DNA from: a virus
IMG/VR virus record: IMGVR_UViG_3300031753_000031
Location: 1-30,081 of that record
Direction: 5' to 3' (one strand)
Length of the DNA stretch: 30,081 nt
Part shown: in pieces, positions 17,068 through 25,608 of the stretch
Numbering within the stretch: position 1 is the stretch's first letter
How the letters are laid out: each line of letters begins with the position of its first letter
The notes under the pieces: generated by a model
The model's database searches: none
What the model was told of the DNA's origin: nothing
Seen by the model: the letters and a program-made list of their open reading frames with translations, nothing else
Position numbers and translations under genes: made by a program

Positions 17068-17319
17068 TTATGTTGTGGTAATTGGTCGTAGCAACAAGAC
17101 ACCTATGGTAAGTCCGCTAAGGTCTTGGCTATTGATTTGTTGAATTTGACCAGCTACGGAAATAGTGGTTTCGTAATAATATTCCAAACCACCTTGTGAG
17201 GAGCTACCAAATCTGTACACTAGGGCAACAATATCACCAACCTTAGCACCAGTAAGTGTGATGCCACCATTACCAGTACCTCCAGTTAATGTAGCCCATA
17301 AGCTTGCACAAACCTGCAT
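17068..17319 (-). CDS. Small hypothetical virion-region protein
   Basis: 83 aa with AAGGAGA before ATG 17319. It is a short beta-rich protein (GITLTGAKVGDIVALVYRFG, then YYYETTISVAGQIQQINSQD). The pattern resembles small phage decoration proteins, but no family is recognised. It lies 12 bp after the upstream secreted protein gene. Confidence 0.55.
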   Translation of the reverse strand: MQVCASLWATLTGGTGNGGITLTGAKVGDIVALVYRFGSSSQGGLEYYYETTISVAGQIQQINSQDLSGLTIGVLLLRPITTT

Positions 17320-17331
17320 TTTATTATCTCC

Positions 17332-18195
17332 TTATTGACCGAGCCTGTACCATTTACCATCAGGCCCATTCCATATCCAACATTGCATGGAACCAACGAC
17401 AGCACCCGCTTCAGAGCTGCCGATATTGTTTCCAGCGGTGGTTAGAAACACGCCCGTAGGAATAATGCAAAATTCCCCACCGGCTTGAGTATTTGCAGTA
17501 GCGTTTCCATTAAGTCCGATAGCTCCGTTTCCAGCAAATGTGAACGAAGTTATTGTAGCTGTACCGGAAACTTTAAATACCGGACCTGGAACCGCCAATG
17601 CAGCTGCTGACGCCACCGTTGCGAAACTCGCCCCCATTGGCAGCAAAGGATTATTAAAACCGGGCTGCCAAGTTAGCGATGTTGGATTGCAAATCCACTG
17701 CGCTCCTGAACGAACGTTAACCCAAGGGCTAACGACTACGTTATTCAAGACGCAAGTGGTATTGCTGATGTATCCAGGAACGGCAGTCGTTCCGCCTGGA
17801 TCGAAGGCATAAAACCAGAACGGCTTGCCAGCCAGCACCATCGCTCCGGTAAGATGCGGAGAAGCTGGCGTACCATTTACGCCGCGCACTACCGTAAGCG
17901 TGGTGCCATTTACGGCAATCACATACATTTCTTCACGGTCAATGTACAGTGCCGTCTGATTCGGCTGCGAAGCCGTAACACCAAGATTGGGGTTGATGCC
18001 CACAATACCCGTTGCACTGGCAACTTGAATCAGAACTGGAGCGGGCGACAATGGAGTTGTGCCTTGCCCAATGACGTTGCCAGCCACGGAAGCGGTGAGC
18101 GTGGTTTGAGTAAGGTAGTTTTGCTGCGCGCTTGCGATAAACGGGGCGCACAACATCAGAACTGCCATAAGAAGGTACTTACAATGGTTTTTCAT
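17332..18195 (-). CDS. Secreted beta-rich protein downstream of capsid gene
   Basis: 287 aa from ATG 18195; the frame is open further upstream, but that part is only the antisense of the third HNH gene. A signal peptide is present ([19 protein letters not shown]). It continues [12 protein letters not shown] and [20 protein letters not shown] then [13 protein letters not shown], a pattern typical of phage head-associated beta proteins, and ends [15 protein letters not shown]. It may be a decoration or fibre-type protein, and the leader is unexpected for one. AAGGA lies about 13 nt upstream, a loose fit. Confidence 0.65.
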   Translation of the reverse strand: MKNHCKYLLMAVLMLCAPFIASAQQNYLTQTTLTASVAGNVIGQGTTPLSPAPVLIQVASATGIVGINPNLGVTASQPNQTALYIDREEMYVIAVNGTTLTVVRGVNGTPASPHLTGAMVLAGKPFWFYAFDPGGTTAVPGYISNTTCVLNNVVVSPWVNVRSGAQWICNPTSLTWQPGFNNPLLPMGASFATVASAAALAVPGPVFKVSGTATITSFTFAGNGAIGLNGNATANTQAGGEFCIIPTGVFLTTAGNNIGSSEAGAVVGSMQCWIWNGPDGKWYRLGQ

Positions 18196-18230
18196 GGTAT
18201 TTTTCTGTTCCTTTTTGTCTCGATTCTTTA

Positions 18231-18236
18231 TATACT
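18231..18236 (+). promoter_or_regulatory. -10 box of third HNH gene
   Basis: TATACT ends 7 nt before the ATG at 18244, the same spacing as in the second HNH gene. No good -35 is seen. It suggests a leaderless transcript. Confidence 0.4.
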
Positions 18237-18243
18237 TGTCCCT

Positions 18244-18771
18244 ATGGGTAGACCACCACTGCTCCACTTGCAAGGACAACGATTTGGTCGATTGACTGCA
18301 TTGACCTACGTTGCAAGCAAACGATGGCTGTGCCAATGCGATTGCGGACAACAAGTAATTATCCGCACGTGCTCTCTTCAGAGTGGCTGTAGCAAATCTT
18401 GCGGTTGCCTTCAACGTGAATTGTTGAGCGCACGACGCAAAACGCATGGCGCTACAAAATCCCCTGAATATGCTGTTTGGCATCACATGAAACAGAGATG
18501 CACAGACCCTAATCACCCGGCCTACAAAAATTATGGGGGGCGAGGAATTACGATCTGCACTCGCTGGCTTCATGATTTCGCTGCCTTTCTTGCTGATATG
18601 GGAAAACGTCCGAAGGGATTGACCCTTGAACGAATAGACAATGATGGTGAGTATTCGCCCAATAATTGTAAATGGGCTAGTTACTCGGAACAGATTAAGA
18701 ATCGCAGACCTTCTAGGCACAGAGAACCCTCCCGCAGCACGCATCGGCATACAGTTGACCGAAACCGATAA
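18244..18771 (+). CDS. HNH-type free-standing homing endonuclease 3
   Basis: 175 aa. Parts in order: [20 protein letters not shown], Cys ribbon CQCDCG ... [41 protein letters not shown], then [20 protein letters not shown] and EQIKNRRPS. It is a paralogue of the genes at 2775 and 7183. ATG 18244 is preferred over the much longer upstream frame because the family starts here. The conserved domain ends at about 18710 and the capsid gene stops at 18713; the remaining codons are antisense to the capsid C-terminus. It lies against the late operon just after its most conserved gene. Confidence 0.85.
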   Translation: MGRPPLLHLQGQRFGRLTALTYVASKRWLCQCDCGQQVIIRTCSLQSGCSKSCGCLQRELLSARRKTHGATKSPEYAVWHHMKQRCTDPNHPAYKNYGGRGITICTRWLHDFAAFLADMGKRPKGLTLERIDNDGEYSPNNCKWASYSEQIKNRRPSRHREPSRSTHRHTVDRNR

Positions 18772-19948
18772 CCGTATCCCATCTATTTACCATTTTGCTT
18801 TGCACTGGATCGAACATGCGCACAAAGCGAATGGGTATGCCAGTCTTTTTGTCGCGGTCCTGGGCTGTTAGCTCCGTAGCCTTTGGAGATTCAAGCTTCA
18901 CCCCGACCAGTGCGAATGCGTCGCGGTGAATCCAAAGACCCTGGGCACCTGAAACGCCATTGGGTGCCGCGGTTCCTGGGAACCTTGTGATCGCTGCGCC
19001 GCCTGCCGGTCCAGCATCAACGTTCTGATACTGAGAACCAGGCAAGAAGATGGCTGGCGAGAAGTTAATCACATCAGCGCCGCCACCGGCCGCCACCAGC
19101 GGAACAGTTATCACAAACGTCTTGGGAACTGTGGACAGCAAACGCCGCGTCATGGGATTGACTTGATTAACGTTGGCAATCGAAAACACATCGCCCACGT
19201 TAAGCGTGTCACCTGCCGTTAGATTTACAGTCAACTGCGTGCCAGACTGGCCGCCGCCGTTAACGGTAAATGCGCCAGCTACGGTGCCACAAGTATGACG
19301 CCACAATGACATAGCCTCATACCAGTCGAAGCCCCACAACTTACCCAATGAACCTTCCTTATATTGCTCGGAAATCTCATCGGTGGGGTTAAACAGCGCT
19401 TGCAGTGCAGGAACGAGGGCTGTGCTTACTTGCGGCGGGATAATCATGCCTTTCTCGCCACTCGGAGGGCACGCCAACTCGATCAAGCGCTGCCGCGCTT
19501 GCATGAACGTGGTTGCGGAGTTAGGATCGACACCCAAAACTCCAACGATGTTGTTAGCGTTTTGGTATGCAAACAGCGCCGCGCGAGTGTCTATTTCCTG
19601 CGCTATCTGGGCCATTGCTGGTTCCAGATATTGTCTGGAAATCTCACTCTTGCTGCGCTCCATCATCAGCGCCGCCTCGAATGAATCCCACTCGAAGTCA
19701 ACACCGAAGATCTGATTGCAGGTTACGGTTGTGTTGATCCGGTTAATGGGCTGCGGCGAGTAACCGAGTCCCTCGCGGATCAGGAAGCGTTGTGGCAGCT
19801 TGACGCGTACCACTTCGCCAATGGGAAACTCCCGGTCGAACTCCTTGTTGTAGTCGGTATTGAAAAACTGCGCGACTTCCAACTTGTTGAGGAGCAGACG
19901 GAGAGCTTCGGGCGCTACCCAATCTGGAAAGATATAAGAATTGGCCAC
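18713..19948 (-). CDS. Major capsid protein, P22 coat-like
   Basis: 411 aa (P22 coat 430). The start is GTG 19948, supported by GAGGAGA 4 nt upstream. It opens [20 protein letters not shown] then [20 protein letters not shown] and VKLPQRF, as in the P22 gp5-like family. A central beta insertion ([35 protein letters not shown]) matches the telokin/Ig-like insertion domain. The C-terminal pattern ends [20 protein letters not shown], close to the expected family end, so the gene is complete. The last 59 bp overlap the third HNH gene on the other strand. Confidence 0.85.
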   Translation of the reverse strand: MANSYIFPDWVAPEALRLLLNKLEVAQFFNTDYNKEFDREFPIGEVVRVKLPQRFLIREGLGYSPQPINRINTTVTCNQIFGVDFEWDSFEAALMMERSKSEISRQYLEPAMAQIAQEIDTRAALFAYQNANNIVGVLGVDPNSATTFMQARQRLIELACPPSGEKGMIIPPQVSTALVPALQALFNPTDEISEQYKEGSLGKLWGFDWYEAMSLWRHTCGTVAGAFTVNGGGQSGTQLTVNLTAGDTLNVGDVFSIANVNQVNPMTRRLLSTVPKTFVITVPLVAAGGGADVINFSPAIFLPGSQYQNVDAGPAGGAAITRFPGTAAPNGVSGAQGLWIHRDAFALVGVKLESPKATELTAQDRDKKTGIPIRFVRMFDPVQSKMVNRWDTVIGFGQLYADACCGRVLCA

Positions 19949-20062
19949 CTAGTCTCCTCGAAATATTTGACATGAACTGCTCATGCCAGCTTCCGAGGCT
20001 AGCGCTTTTAACGAAGTGGTGTGCCGAGCACCGTACGGCTTTTAACATCATCACAAAAATCA
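19949..20062 (-). other. Gap between LAGLIDADG gene and capsid gene
   Basis: 114 bp without a convincing gene. It holds the capsid Shine-Dalgarno (GAGGAG), an imperfect inverted repeat CATGA-5 nt-TCATG, an 8-bp palindrome CCGTACGG and two copies of CTTTTAAC. No good promoter is seen. It may be the remnant of the original scaffold-capsid spacer. Confidence 0.3.
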
Positions 20063-20461
20063 TTATGCTGAATTCCTTGGAAACATTGCTATAGTTCGTG
20101 GGCATTTTACCCTACCCCAACGAACGCGAGCCTTTTCACTTGGAGTCAGTCGTAAACTTGCTTTAAACAGAACAATCTTAATTTGTTCTTGTCGCCTCTC
20201 TCCCAATAGTGGCATTAGCTGCTGTGCCAGACTTACAGCTTGATCGCCACCAACATAGGCCGTCCATGACGGTTTCCTATTTGGACGCTTCCTAAAATAT
20301 GGCCCATAAATCCTTCCATCCATAAGCGCGGCAGCGTGTTCAATTACATCCCGATCTGTCATTGATATCTTAAGACATGGAGAGTTGCTACGACTATCTT
20401 TACGACAGCAACCTTCGCCTTCAAAAAGGCCAGCAAGCCAAGCCAATTCTACGTCTGTCAT
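20063..20461 (-). CDS. Single-motif LAGLIDADG homing endonuclease
   Basis: 132 aa. Residues 7-18 are AWLAGLFEGEGC, a clear LAGLIDADG motif (LAGLFEGEG) with the catalytic acidic residue in the usual place. It is followed by the family strand LKISMTDRDVIEHAAALMDG and then YFRKRPNRKPSWTAYVGGDQ. There is one motif only, so it should act as a homodimer and recognise a near-palindromic site. Its ATG overlaps the TGA of the scaffold gene (ATGA). It is in the same direction as the late operon, unlike the three HNH genes, and lies between two genes that are adjacent in P22-like phages. Confidence 0.8.
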   Translation of the reverse strand: MTDVELAWLAGLFEGEGCCRKDSRSNSPCLKISMTDRDVIEHAAALMDGRIYGPYFRKRPNRKPSWTAYVGGDQAVSLAQQLMPLLGERRQEQIKIVLFKASLRLTPSEKARVRWGRVKCPRTIAMFPRNSA

Positions 20462-21432
20462 CTCACGCCGCGCTTTCTTTCTGCTAATGCGCGACGATTA
20501 GCCAAATCACGCAAGTGCGTGGAGTCTCCGGTCTTTTTGTACTCTTCCAATGCTGCATCTTCCTCATCGGTGGGAGTGCTGCCACGACCGCCGATCTCTG
20601 CCGGAGGTTTCTTGGCTTGCGTAATAACTTTAACTTCTGATTTTTTATCTTCCTTCTTCTCTAGCTCTTCTTTGCGTTCTTCGATTAACGATGACTCGAT
20701 TTCATCCAGCGCTTTTGTCTTTTCCTTCGCAGTAAGCTTATTAATGCGCTCCAGTTCCTTTGGCTGTTCCACAAAATGGTTTAGAATCTTCGCCACAATC
20801 TCATTGTCAGCATAATCCTGCAAGTAATTCCACACAAAGGGATGAAAATTAAGTGGCTGCGCCTTCTTCCAGAAATCCGCACCGAATAAGTCTTCGCTCT
20901 TAGCCTTGATCGATGTCCATTTTGCCAATTGCGACTTGGAGAACTCATCTTGCGCGGCTTTTGCTTTGTCGTTCTCGGCTTTTGCGGCATCAAATGCCGC
21001 TTTCCTGGCTGGATATTCCAGCAATGCTGTTTCATGCTTATCGAGCGCAGCTTCATACAACTCATCCGAAGCAAATTCTGACCGGCGCGGGCGCTTGGGC
21101 TTCTCAGGTTCCTTGATGTCGGCAGCTGGTTCTGTTTTTACTTCTGCGTGGCCCTTCTTAAGCTCCGCAATGTCGGCTTCAAGCTTATCGGCGCGCTCTT
21201 TTTCTTTCTTACGATCCGCCAATAACTCCTGAAATCGTTTCTCGGTGTCCTCTGGACCTTTTTGCTTGTGCTTAGGTTCGGGAGTAACAACCTTGGGCTT
21301 CTCTACAGCCGGAATCTCATCACTACCACCCTTAAGCCAGCGATCACGCGCAGTGTTACCTTTATCGTCGCGCTGAATATCGTCAAGCGTCTCTGCTGAT
21401 ACTGGTTCGGCAATCTGCGTTTCGTCGATCAT
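20458..21432 (-). CDS. Scaffolding protein
   Basis: 324 aa from ATG 21432, chosen because AAGGAG lies 8 nt upstream and the ATG overlaps the stop of the 58-aa gene before it (ATGA). It is highly charged and helical (KERADKLEADIAELKKGHAE, ALDEIESSLIEERKEELEKK), with the length and style of P22 gp8-like scaffolds (about 300 aa). The C-terminus is basic (LRDLANRRALAERKRGVR), as needed to bind coat protein. Position between portal and capsid agrees. It directs assembly of the prohead and then leaves. Confidence 0.75.
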   Translation of the reverse strand: MIDETQIAEPVSAETLDDIQRDDKGNTARDRWLKGGSDEIPAVEKPKVVTPEPKHKQKGPEDTEKRFQELLADRKKEKERADKLEADIAELKKGHAEVKTEPAADIKEPEKPKRPRRSEFASDELYEAALDKHETALLEYPARKAAFDAAKAENDKAKAAQDEFSKSQLAKWTSIKAKSEDLFGADFWKKAQPLNFHPFVWNYLQDYADNEIVAKILNHFVEQPKELERINKLTAKEKTKALDEIESSLIEERKEELEKKEDKKSEVKVITQAKKPPAEIGGRGSTPTDEEDAALEEYKKTGDSTHLRDLANRRALAERKRGVR

Positions 21433-21605
21433 GTACTGCGCTCCTTCATCTCTACTTGCACAGCCTTGAAAGTCTTGCCCGCTAGCGAGCACACCGCATT
21501 AGGCAGTTTCGGATGAATCATGTAATGTTCTTTATCATCGCGATTGTGAGTCAGCATCATGCCACATTCGGGACAGGCTACATGAATTATGGCCGGGAAC
21601 TTCAT
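21429..21605 (-). CDS. 58-aa zinc-ribbon-like protein between portal and scaffold
   Basis: A short gene read from ATG 21605, coupled on both sides: its ATG overlaps the portal TGA and its TGA overlaps the scaffold ATG. The sequence begins MKFPAIIHVACPECGMMLTH and carries a CPECG knuckle plus one later Cys and several His, enough to bind one zinc ion, perhaps as a dimer. The double ATGA coupling is the main proof that it is real. Function is unknown. Confidence 0.65.
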   Translation of the reverse strand: MKFPAIIHVACPECGMMLTHNRDDKEHYMIHPKLPNAVCSLAGKTFKAVQVEMKERST

Positions 21606-23779
21606 TGCCCTGCACCTGCGTCCGTAGGTGCAGCTTCTTGCTGCTCTGCCGCCGCCGCCGCTACTTGCGCCTGGCTTGCCTCATGCTCGTGCTGCTGCGC
21701 CTGCATAGCCGTTTCATGTGCCGCACCATGATTCTCGATCCAGAATTGTTTGTACATCTCCATCTCTTGCGCCGCATTCTGATTCTTAGCTTCGATCAAT
21801 GAGACCAGCACCTTAATATCATTAGACATCTGCGCCAGTTGCTTCTGATACTCGCCTTGGATTACCTTGCCAGCTTTCTCCATCTGGAGTTTTTGAAGTT
21901 CGGCTTGCATTTCCTGTAACTGTTGCTGTGCTGCTTGACCCTGCGCAATTTGTTGCTGCTCAGCCTGCTTATCGGGCGGCGGTGAAATAATATCGGACAT
22001 CTCATCGCCAAGCGGCCCAAGTGTAGATTTGAGCTTAATACCAAGAGCAATGAGCTTTGCCGCAGCACCAGGTGGAATCAACTGTGCAATCTGTGTAATG
22101 TTACTAACAAGCATGTCCACAAACTCAGAACCTTCTTCACGCTGCGAAGCAAAATCAGGCATTGTGGAAATGGTTATTGCATGCGTGCCGGAAGTAGCAT
22201 CATAAAACTTATTGACCATTTGCCCGTTTTCATTTTTCTCTTGAAAATTCTTGTCATTTAAGGTTACGAGAGCGGAATTACCATTAGAACGTTGAATGGC
22301 CTGCTCGCGTTTAGTGTCATACACAAATTTACGCCAAGCATCGATAATCCTGCCCGTATACTCAAGTGCAAAATTATAGTTGTCTATGAAATGAAACGTG
22401 CCACGATCTTCATCGTCCTCTATTTCCTTGAGCGCCACCCCCGACTTCTCGCTCCTGCGTTGCGCTGCCGTAGGCAAATTGCTGCCGCCCATTGCCGTCT
22501 GTATCGCTCGACGCGCAGCCTCGCATGCAACTTCATATGCCTGAAAATTAGGCTGAAATTCCTGACGCTTTGGTAAAGGCAGAAGTTGAGTGCCGGTTAC
22601 ATCCATCACAGGGTCTGCTTGCAAGTACGCTAATGGAATCTTATTGGCCATCTGCCAATCAGATTTGTTAGTTTCAAATTGGCCAGTATAACCAATGTAT
22701 GGAACCTTGGGCGTCAAACCTGCTTCCTCTGCCTCCTGGCTTCGCGCAAAGCAATAAAACATGAACGGATCACGTGCCATGCGCACAAGAGAGATCAACT
22801 TGCGATGAGAACCGCCGCCTTCATCAACATAAAGCTCTTTTCCAAACACTGCCACAATTGGAATCCACGGAATCTCAATCTCGGTTTCGTCCAGAATCTC
22901 AAGACCATTGGTAATATATTGCGTGACGATGCGCACCTGCTCTGTATTCTGGCGCTTGGAATTATTGGCAAGCCATTTCTTCTTCTCGTCTGGATTATCG
23001 AAATCCAATGGCAATTCATCCTCATACAACGCAACTGGCCCTTCTTTATTTTCAATCAAATGTAATGTCTTTTTTTGTAACTCGACGCGCCATGCTTCGG
23101 CTACACGCACAATTTTCTCGCTTACCCAACCTGGAGCTTCGGCCTCATGATCTCCAGTAAAATCAGTAATTGTTGCACTTGGAAACCTGCGCTTGAAATC
23201 TTTGCGGCGTACAGAATCCGTGACAAAATAGCCCATCGCATCGGAGGTATCTATCTCCTTGCAATCTGGATCTGGGTACACCGTATCAGGATTCGGTATA
23301 CGCCCGATATAAAGCTCTTGGTTAAACGCTGCCGGACCTTTGCCACCACTCACTACGCGCTTGCCCACGCGCCAATACCCATAGGAACGTTCCGCGGCCC
23401 CCTGGAATCCAGTGGTAAAAGCCATTTGCGCTTTGGAATTGTAACAGATTTGCCTGATCAGTCCTTGCGATGTTTCGGCAGTGCCATCATCTGCACCATA
23501 ACCTTCAGGCTCAGCTTTAATAGCACGCTTATTCTGTCGCGGGCTATTGACCAGCTGATTAATATATGGCGATAACTCATCCCAGGTCATGCAAGGACGA
23601 TCATGGTCTTCTCGAAATTGCCTGTCTTTCGGGTCCCATGGATCACCAGCCACATACCGCATGTCCGTCTTGGCTTCTTCACGTATTTCGCGCCATTCAT
23701 CACAATAATATGTGAAGTCATCACGTATTTCTTTAAGCAGAGACTTCTCTGCGCTAGCGCTTCTTTTTTCTTCCGCCAA
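21602..23779 (-). CDS. Portal protein, P22 gp1-like
   Basis: 725 aa, the same length as P22 portal. The start is TTG 23779 with AGGGA 5 nt upstream. Typical parts: DEWREIREEAKTDMRYVAGD then PWDP, CMTWDELSPYINQLVNSPRQ then NKRAIKAEP, GAAERSYGYWRVGKRVVSG, and QTAMGGSNLPTAAQRRSEKS. The last 120 residues are a long Gln/Ala/Glu helix (barrel-like), ending in a Gln/Ala/Pro-rich tail. It forms the dodecameric DNA channel and docks the terminase. It overlaps the previous gene by 26 bp. Confidence 0.85.
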   Translation of the reverse strand: MAEEKRSASAEKSLLKEIRDDFTYYCDEWREIREEAKTDMRYVAGDPWDPKDRQFREDHDRPCMTWDELSPYINQLVNSPRQNKRAIKAEPEGYGADDGTAETSQGLIRQICYNSKAQMAFTTGFQGAAERSYGYWRVGKRVVSGGKGPAAFNQELYIGRIPNPDTVYPDPDCKEIDTSDAMGYFVTDSVRRKDFKRRFPSATITDFTGDHEAEAPGWVSEKIVRVAEAWRVELQKKTLHLIENKEGPVALYEDELPLDFDNPDEKKKWLANNSKRQNTEQVRIVTQYITNGLEILDETEIEIPWIPIVAVFGKELYVDEGGGSHRKLISLVRMARDPFMFYCFARSQEAEEAGLTPKVPYIGYTGQFETNKSDWQMANKIPLAYLQADPVMDVTGTQLLPLPKRQEFQPNFQAYEVACEAARRAIQTAMGGSNLPTAAQRRSEKSGVALKEIEDDEDRGTFHFIDNYNFALEYTGRIIDAWRKFVYDTKREQAIQRSNGNSALVTLNDKNFQEKNENGQMVNKFYDATSGTHAITISTMPDFASQREEGSEFVDMLVSNITQIAQLIPPGAAAKLIALGIKLKSTLGPLGDEMSDIISPPPDKQAEQQQIAQGQAAQQQLQEMQAELQKLQMEKAGKVIQGEYQKQLAQMSNDIKVLVSLIEAKNQNAAQEMEMYKQFWIENHGAAHETAMQAQQHEHEASQAQVAAAAAEQQEAAPTDAGAGQ

Positions 23780-24002
23780 GATGGTCCCTGAAATTGTACA
23801 TATGGGATTCCGAAGTTCTGTGCTGATTGCCTACTTTGCGGTCATGCTTAGCCTGCATGCGCTCGCCTTTGGCTGTGGGCTGGTTACCCTTCATCGCGCC
23901 CATATTATTCATCGCGCCATAAACATACTTATCAGCACGCTTACCCTTGAAACCTTTCTTGGCAGCGCCGCGACGGAGTATGCTCTCTAGGAATTTTGGC
24001 AC
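23754..24002 (-). CDS. Small basic protein upstream of portal
   Basis: 82 aa from GTG 24002, with AGG 5 nt upstream. It is very basic (Lys/Arg-rich): RRGAAKKGFKGKRADKYVYG then AMNNMGAMKGNQPTAKGERM. The GKRADKYVYGAMN region looks conserved-type and may bind nucleic acid or the portal. No function is recognised. It overlaps genes on both sides. Confidence 0.6.
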   Translation of the reverse strand: MPKFLESILRRGAAKKGFKGKRADKYVYGAMNNMGAMKGNQPTAKGERMQAKHDRKVGNQHRTSESHMYNFRDHLGGRKKKR

Positions 24003-24175
24003 TTATACCTCGGCGATGTCACTGGAATTAGCTTCCCATCTTCTGTTATCAATGGGGCATATCGCTCCGCAATAGCTCCCATGTTGCCATGGATTGCATC
24101 AACCACAATTTCACTTCTGGAAACGAGCGAATTTTCCAATACTTTCAAAGCTTCATCGCTTAACCATTCTGACAT
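23987..24175 (-). CDS. Small hypothetical protein
   Basis: 62 aa with GGAGA 6 nt before ATG 24175. It is an acidic helix (MSEWLSDEALKVLENSLVSR) followed by a short beta end (PLITEDGKLIPVTSP). No family is recognised. It overlaps the downstream gene by 16 bp. Confidence 0.55.
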   Translation of the reverse strand: MSEWLSDEALKVLENSLVSRSEIVVDAIHGNMGAIAERYAPLITEDGKLIPVTSPRYKCQNS

Positions 24176-24176
24176 A

Positions 24177-24359
24177 CTAGCTCTCCTGCCCCTTGTTCCA
24201 CGTCACTACCACAGTGCCATTGCCACAGCACACAAGGTTAATGTGCACGCCGCGCGCAAGCAGCAGATAAATCATATTGTCAAATTGAGGCGAAGTCACC
24301 GGGAAATAATCAGGGAACGTAAACGCCAGCCAGTTTTGATTGGCGGGATTCATTCCCAT
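24177..24359 (-). CDS. Small hypothetical protein
   Basis: 60 aa from ATG 24359 (AGGA 5 nt upstream). ATG 24353 is an alternative that would form an ATGA overlap with the upstream stop. It is aromatic and beta-rich (NQNWLAFTFPDYFPVTSPQF, then HINLVCCGNGTVVVTWN). Unknown function. Confidence 0.5.
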   Translation of the reverse strand: MGMNPANQNWLAFTFPDYFPVTSPQFDNMIYLLLARGVHINLVCCGNGTVVVTWNKGQES

Positions 24360-24562
24360 CTCAATCCTAATTGCTCAATGGCCGGTTGTAAATATTGCTT
24401 TGAAAAGTCTTCAAAGTTGGCACATCGCTCAGGTTTAACGATCAATGTTACCTTGCCATCGTTAAATTCTATGGTGAGCAGCATTTCACCTTCTCGTAAT
24501 TCATATTCATGGTCTTTGGGTCCGCCATTCCAGCCTGTTGCTCTTAACGCTCCTGTACTCAT
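24350..24562 (-). CDS. Small hypothetical protein
   Basis: 70 aa from ATG 24562, which overlaps the upstream TGA as ATGA; the longer frame start at 24574 is less likely. It has a beta hairpin (YELREGEMLLTIEFNDGKVT, then LIVKPE) and a helical tail (ANFEDFSKQYLQPAIEQLGL). No family is recognised. Confidence 0.55.
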   Translation of the reverse strand: MSTGALRATGWNGGPKDHEYELREGEMLLTIEFNDGKVTLIVKPERCANFEDFSKQYLQPAIEQLGLRWE

Positions 24563-24756
24563 CGAGGCGGCCACAACTTTCCCGCTTCTGGCATGCCAAG
24601 CTTAGCGATCTCTTCACGCCGCACAACGTCCATGCTGCCATCGGCAAAGGTCAAATGCACATGGCCAAAGTGTGCTGGAGTTACTGATCGCACTTTCTTT
24701 GGCTCTTGCTGCGGATGACGCGATTCTTCTGTGCTGATTTGCTCAGGCTGACTCAT
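24559..24756 (-). CDS. Small hypothetical protein
   Basis: 65 aa with GGAGA 4 nt before ATG 24756. A disordered Gln/Glu-rich head is followed by HFGHVHLTFADGSMDVVRRE and EIAKLGMPEAGKLWPPR. Function unknown. It is coupled to the next gene by ATGA. Confidence 0.55.
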   Translation of the reverse strand: MSQPEQISTEESRHPQQEPKKVRSVTPAHFGHVHLTFADGSMDVVRREEIAKLGMPEAGKLWPPR

Positions 24757-24771
24757 TTTGTCTCCTTAACT

Positions 24772-25329
24772 TCAAAATGTAACCATCCCAGGAGTATCGT
24801 TTAATGCACAACAGCCATTGTTAAACACGCGAAATGCTCCCTGCCGGCAAAACAGGCTTCGGCCATGACTATCTGGCTGTTTCGCTTTGGTGTGATATTC
24901 GCAGCGCTTGCAGCCAAAACCGTCTTTAGGCGTGACGCCATAATCAGCCAGGTTCTTGCTGATCTTAGTTGCAAATCTAAGCTCCGGGTCGCCCGCATCA
25001 AGATTCTCCCAATGGCGGCAACTTCCATGATCTGGAGAAATTTCGCCCTTGACGACGAGGCAGGCATTTGGCTCGTATTTGTTGCAGTCGCCGCAAAGGT
25101 AATTGCCGCCCTTGTCAAACACGCGCGAGTCTCCGCTCCACGGATCGGCATATTGAAACATCTTGCTGAACGTGTCGCGAAGATGCGCTTCAACCACCTC
25201 GTCATATTTTCCAGTATCCTCGAATAATCCATCTTCTTCAACTGGCGGTGAAACAATTTTTCGCGCCTTAGGCTTAGGTTCCCTTGCTCCTTCTATCGCC
25301 GCGTCTCGCTCTTTGCCGTAGGAAGCCAT
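24772..25329 (-). CDS. Cys-rich protein with two four-Cys clusters
   Basis: 185 aa. After a charged head, cluster 1 is C79-x2-C82-x7-C90-x13-C104 (YLCGDCNKYEPNACLV ... GSCRHW). This resembles the HiPIP-like or Zn-ribbon spacing seen in phage proteins of the form CGNC...C...SPxGxC. Cluster 2 is C140-x2-C143-x17-C161-x11-C173, with an extra C174. Each cluster could bind an iron-sulfur cluster or a zinc ion. Its ATG directly follows the upstream TAG. The role is unknown; its place near the portal suggests an assembly or virion function. Confidence 0.65.
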   Translation of the reverse strand: MASYGKERDAAIEGAREPKPKARKIVSPPVEEDGLFEDTGKYDEVVEAHLRDTFSKMFQYADPWSGDSRVFDKGGNYLCGDCNKYEPNACLVVKGEISPDHGSCRHWENLDAGDPELRFATKISKNLADYGVTPKDGFGCKRCEYHTKAKQPDSHGRSLFCRQGAFRVFNNGCCALNDTPGMVTF

Positions 25330-25608
25330 CTACTCATCAATTTCCGGTCCATCATGTCCTTCGGCTGCCGCTACATCGTGCGAGAATGTGGCACCATCGC
25401 CAAGATGAATATGCATATGATGCCCGCCTTCACCGTCATAAGTATGCATAATCTGATGCGGTCCACCGGAAATGTGAATCGTGTGATGCACCTTTACGCC
25501 AGCACCCATTGTTCCAGCGCCGCCGAGCGTGCCTGTCTCGGCTTCGGTTGGCTCTTTTCCTTTGGCTTTGCTTTGCACACTTGATTTTGCATATCCATGA
25601 CTTGGCAT
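25330..25608 (-). CDS. His-rich small protein
   Basis: 92 aa with GGAGA 4-5 nt before ATG 25608; the ribosome site overlaps the end of the previous gene. The centre is very rich in His (VHHTIHISGGPHQIMHTYDG, then EGGHHMHIHLGDGATFSHD). This looks like a metal-binding or acid-sensing beta segment; similar HTYDG/HHMH patterns occur in small phage proteins near terminase or portal genes. Function unknown. Confidence 0.6.
   Translation of the reverse strand: MPSHGYAKSSVQSKAKGKEPTEAETGTLGGAGTMGAGVKVHHTIHISGGPHQIMHTYDGEGGHHMHIHLGDGATFSHDVAAAEGHDGPEIDE

Noticed and set aside
17332-18750. Long minus-strand frame extending the secreted protein by 185 codons
   Set aside because: The extension is only the antisense of the third HNH gene; a signal peptide marks the true start at 18195.
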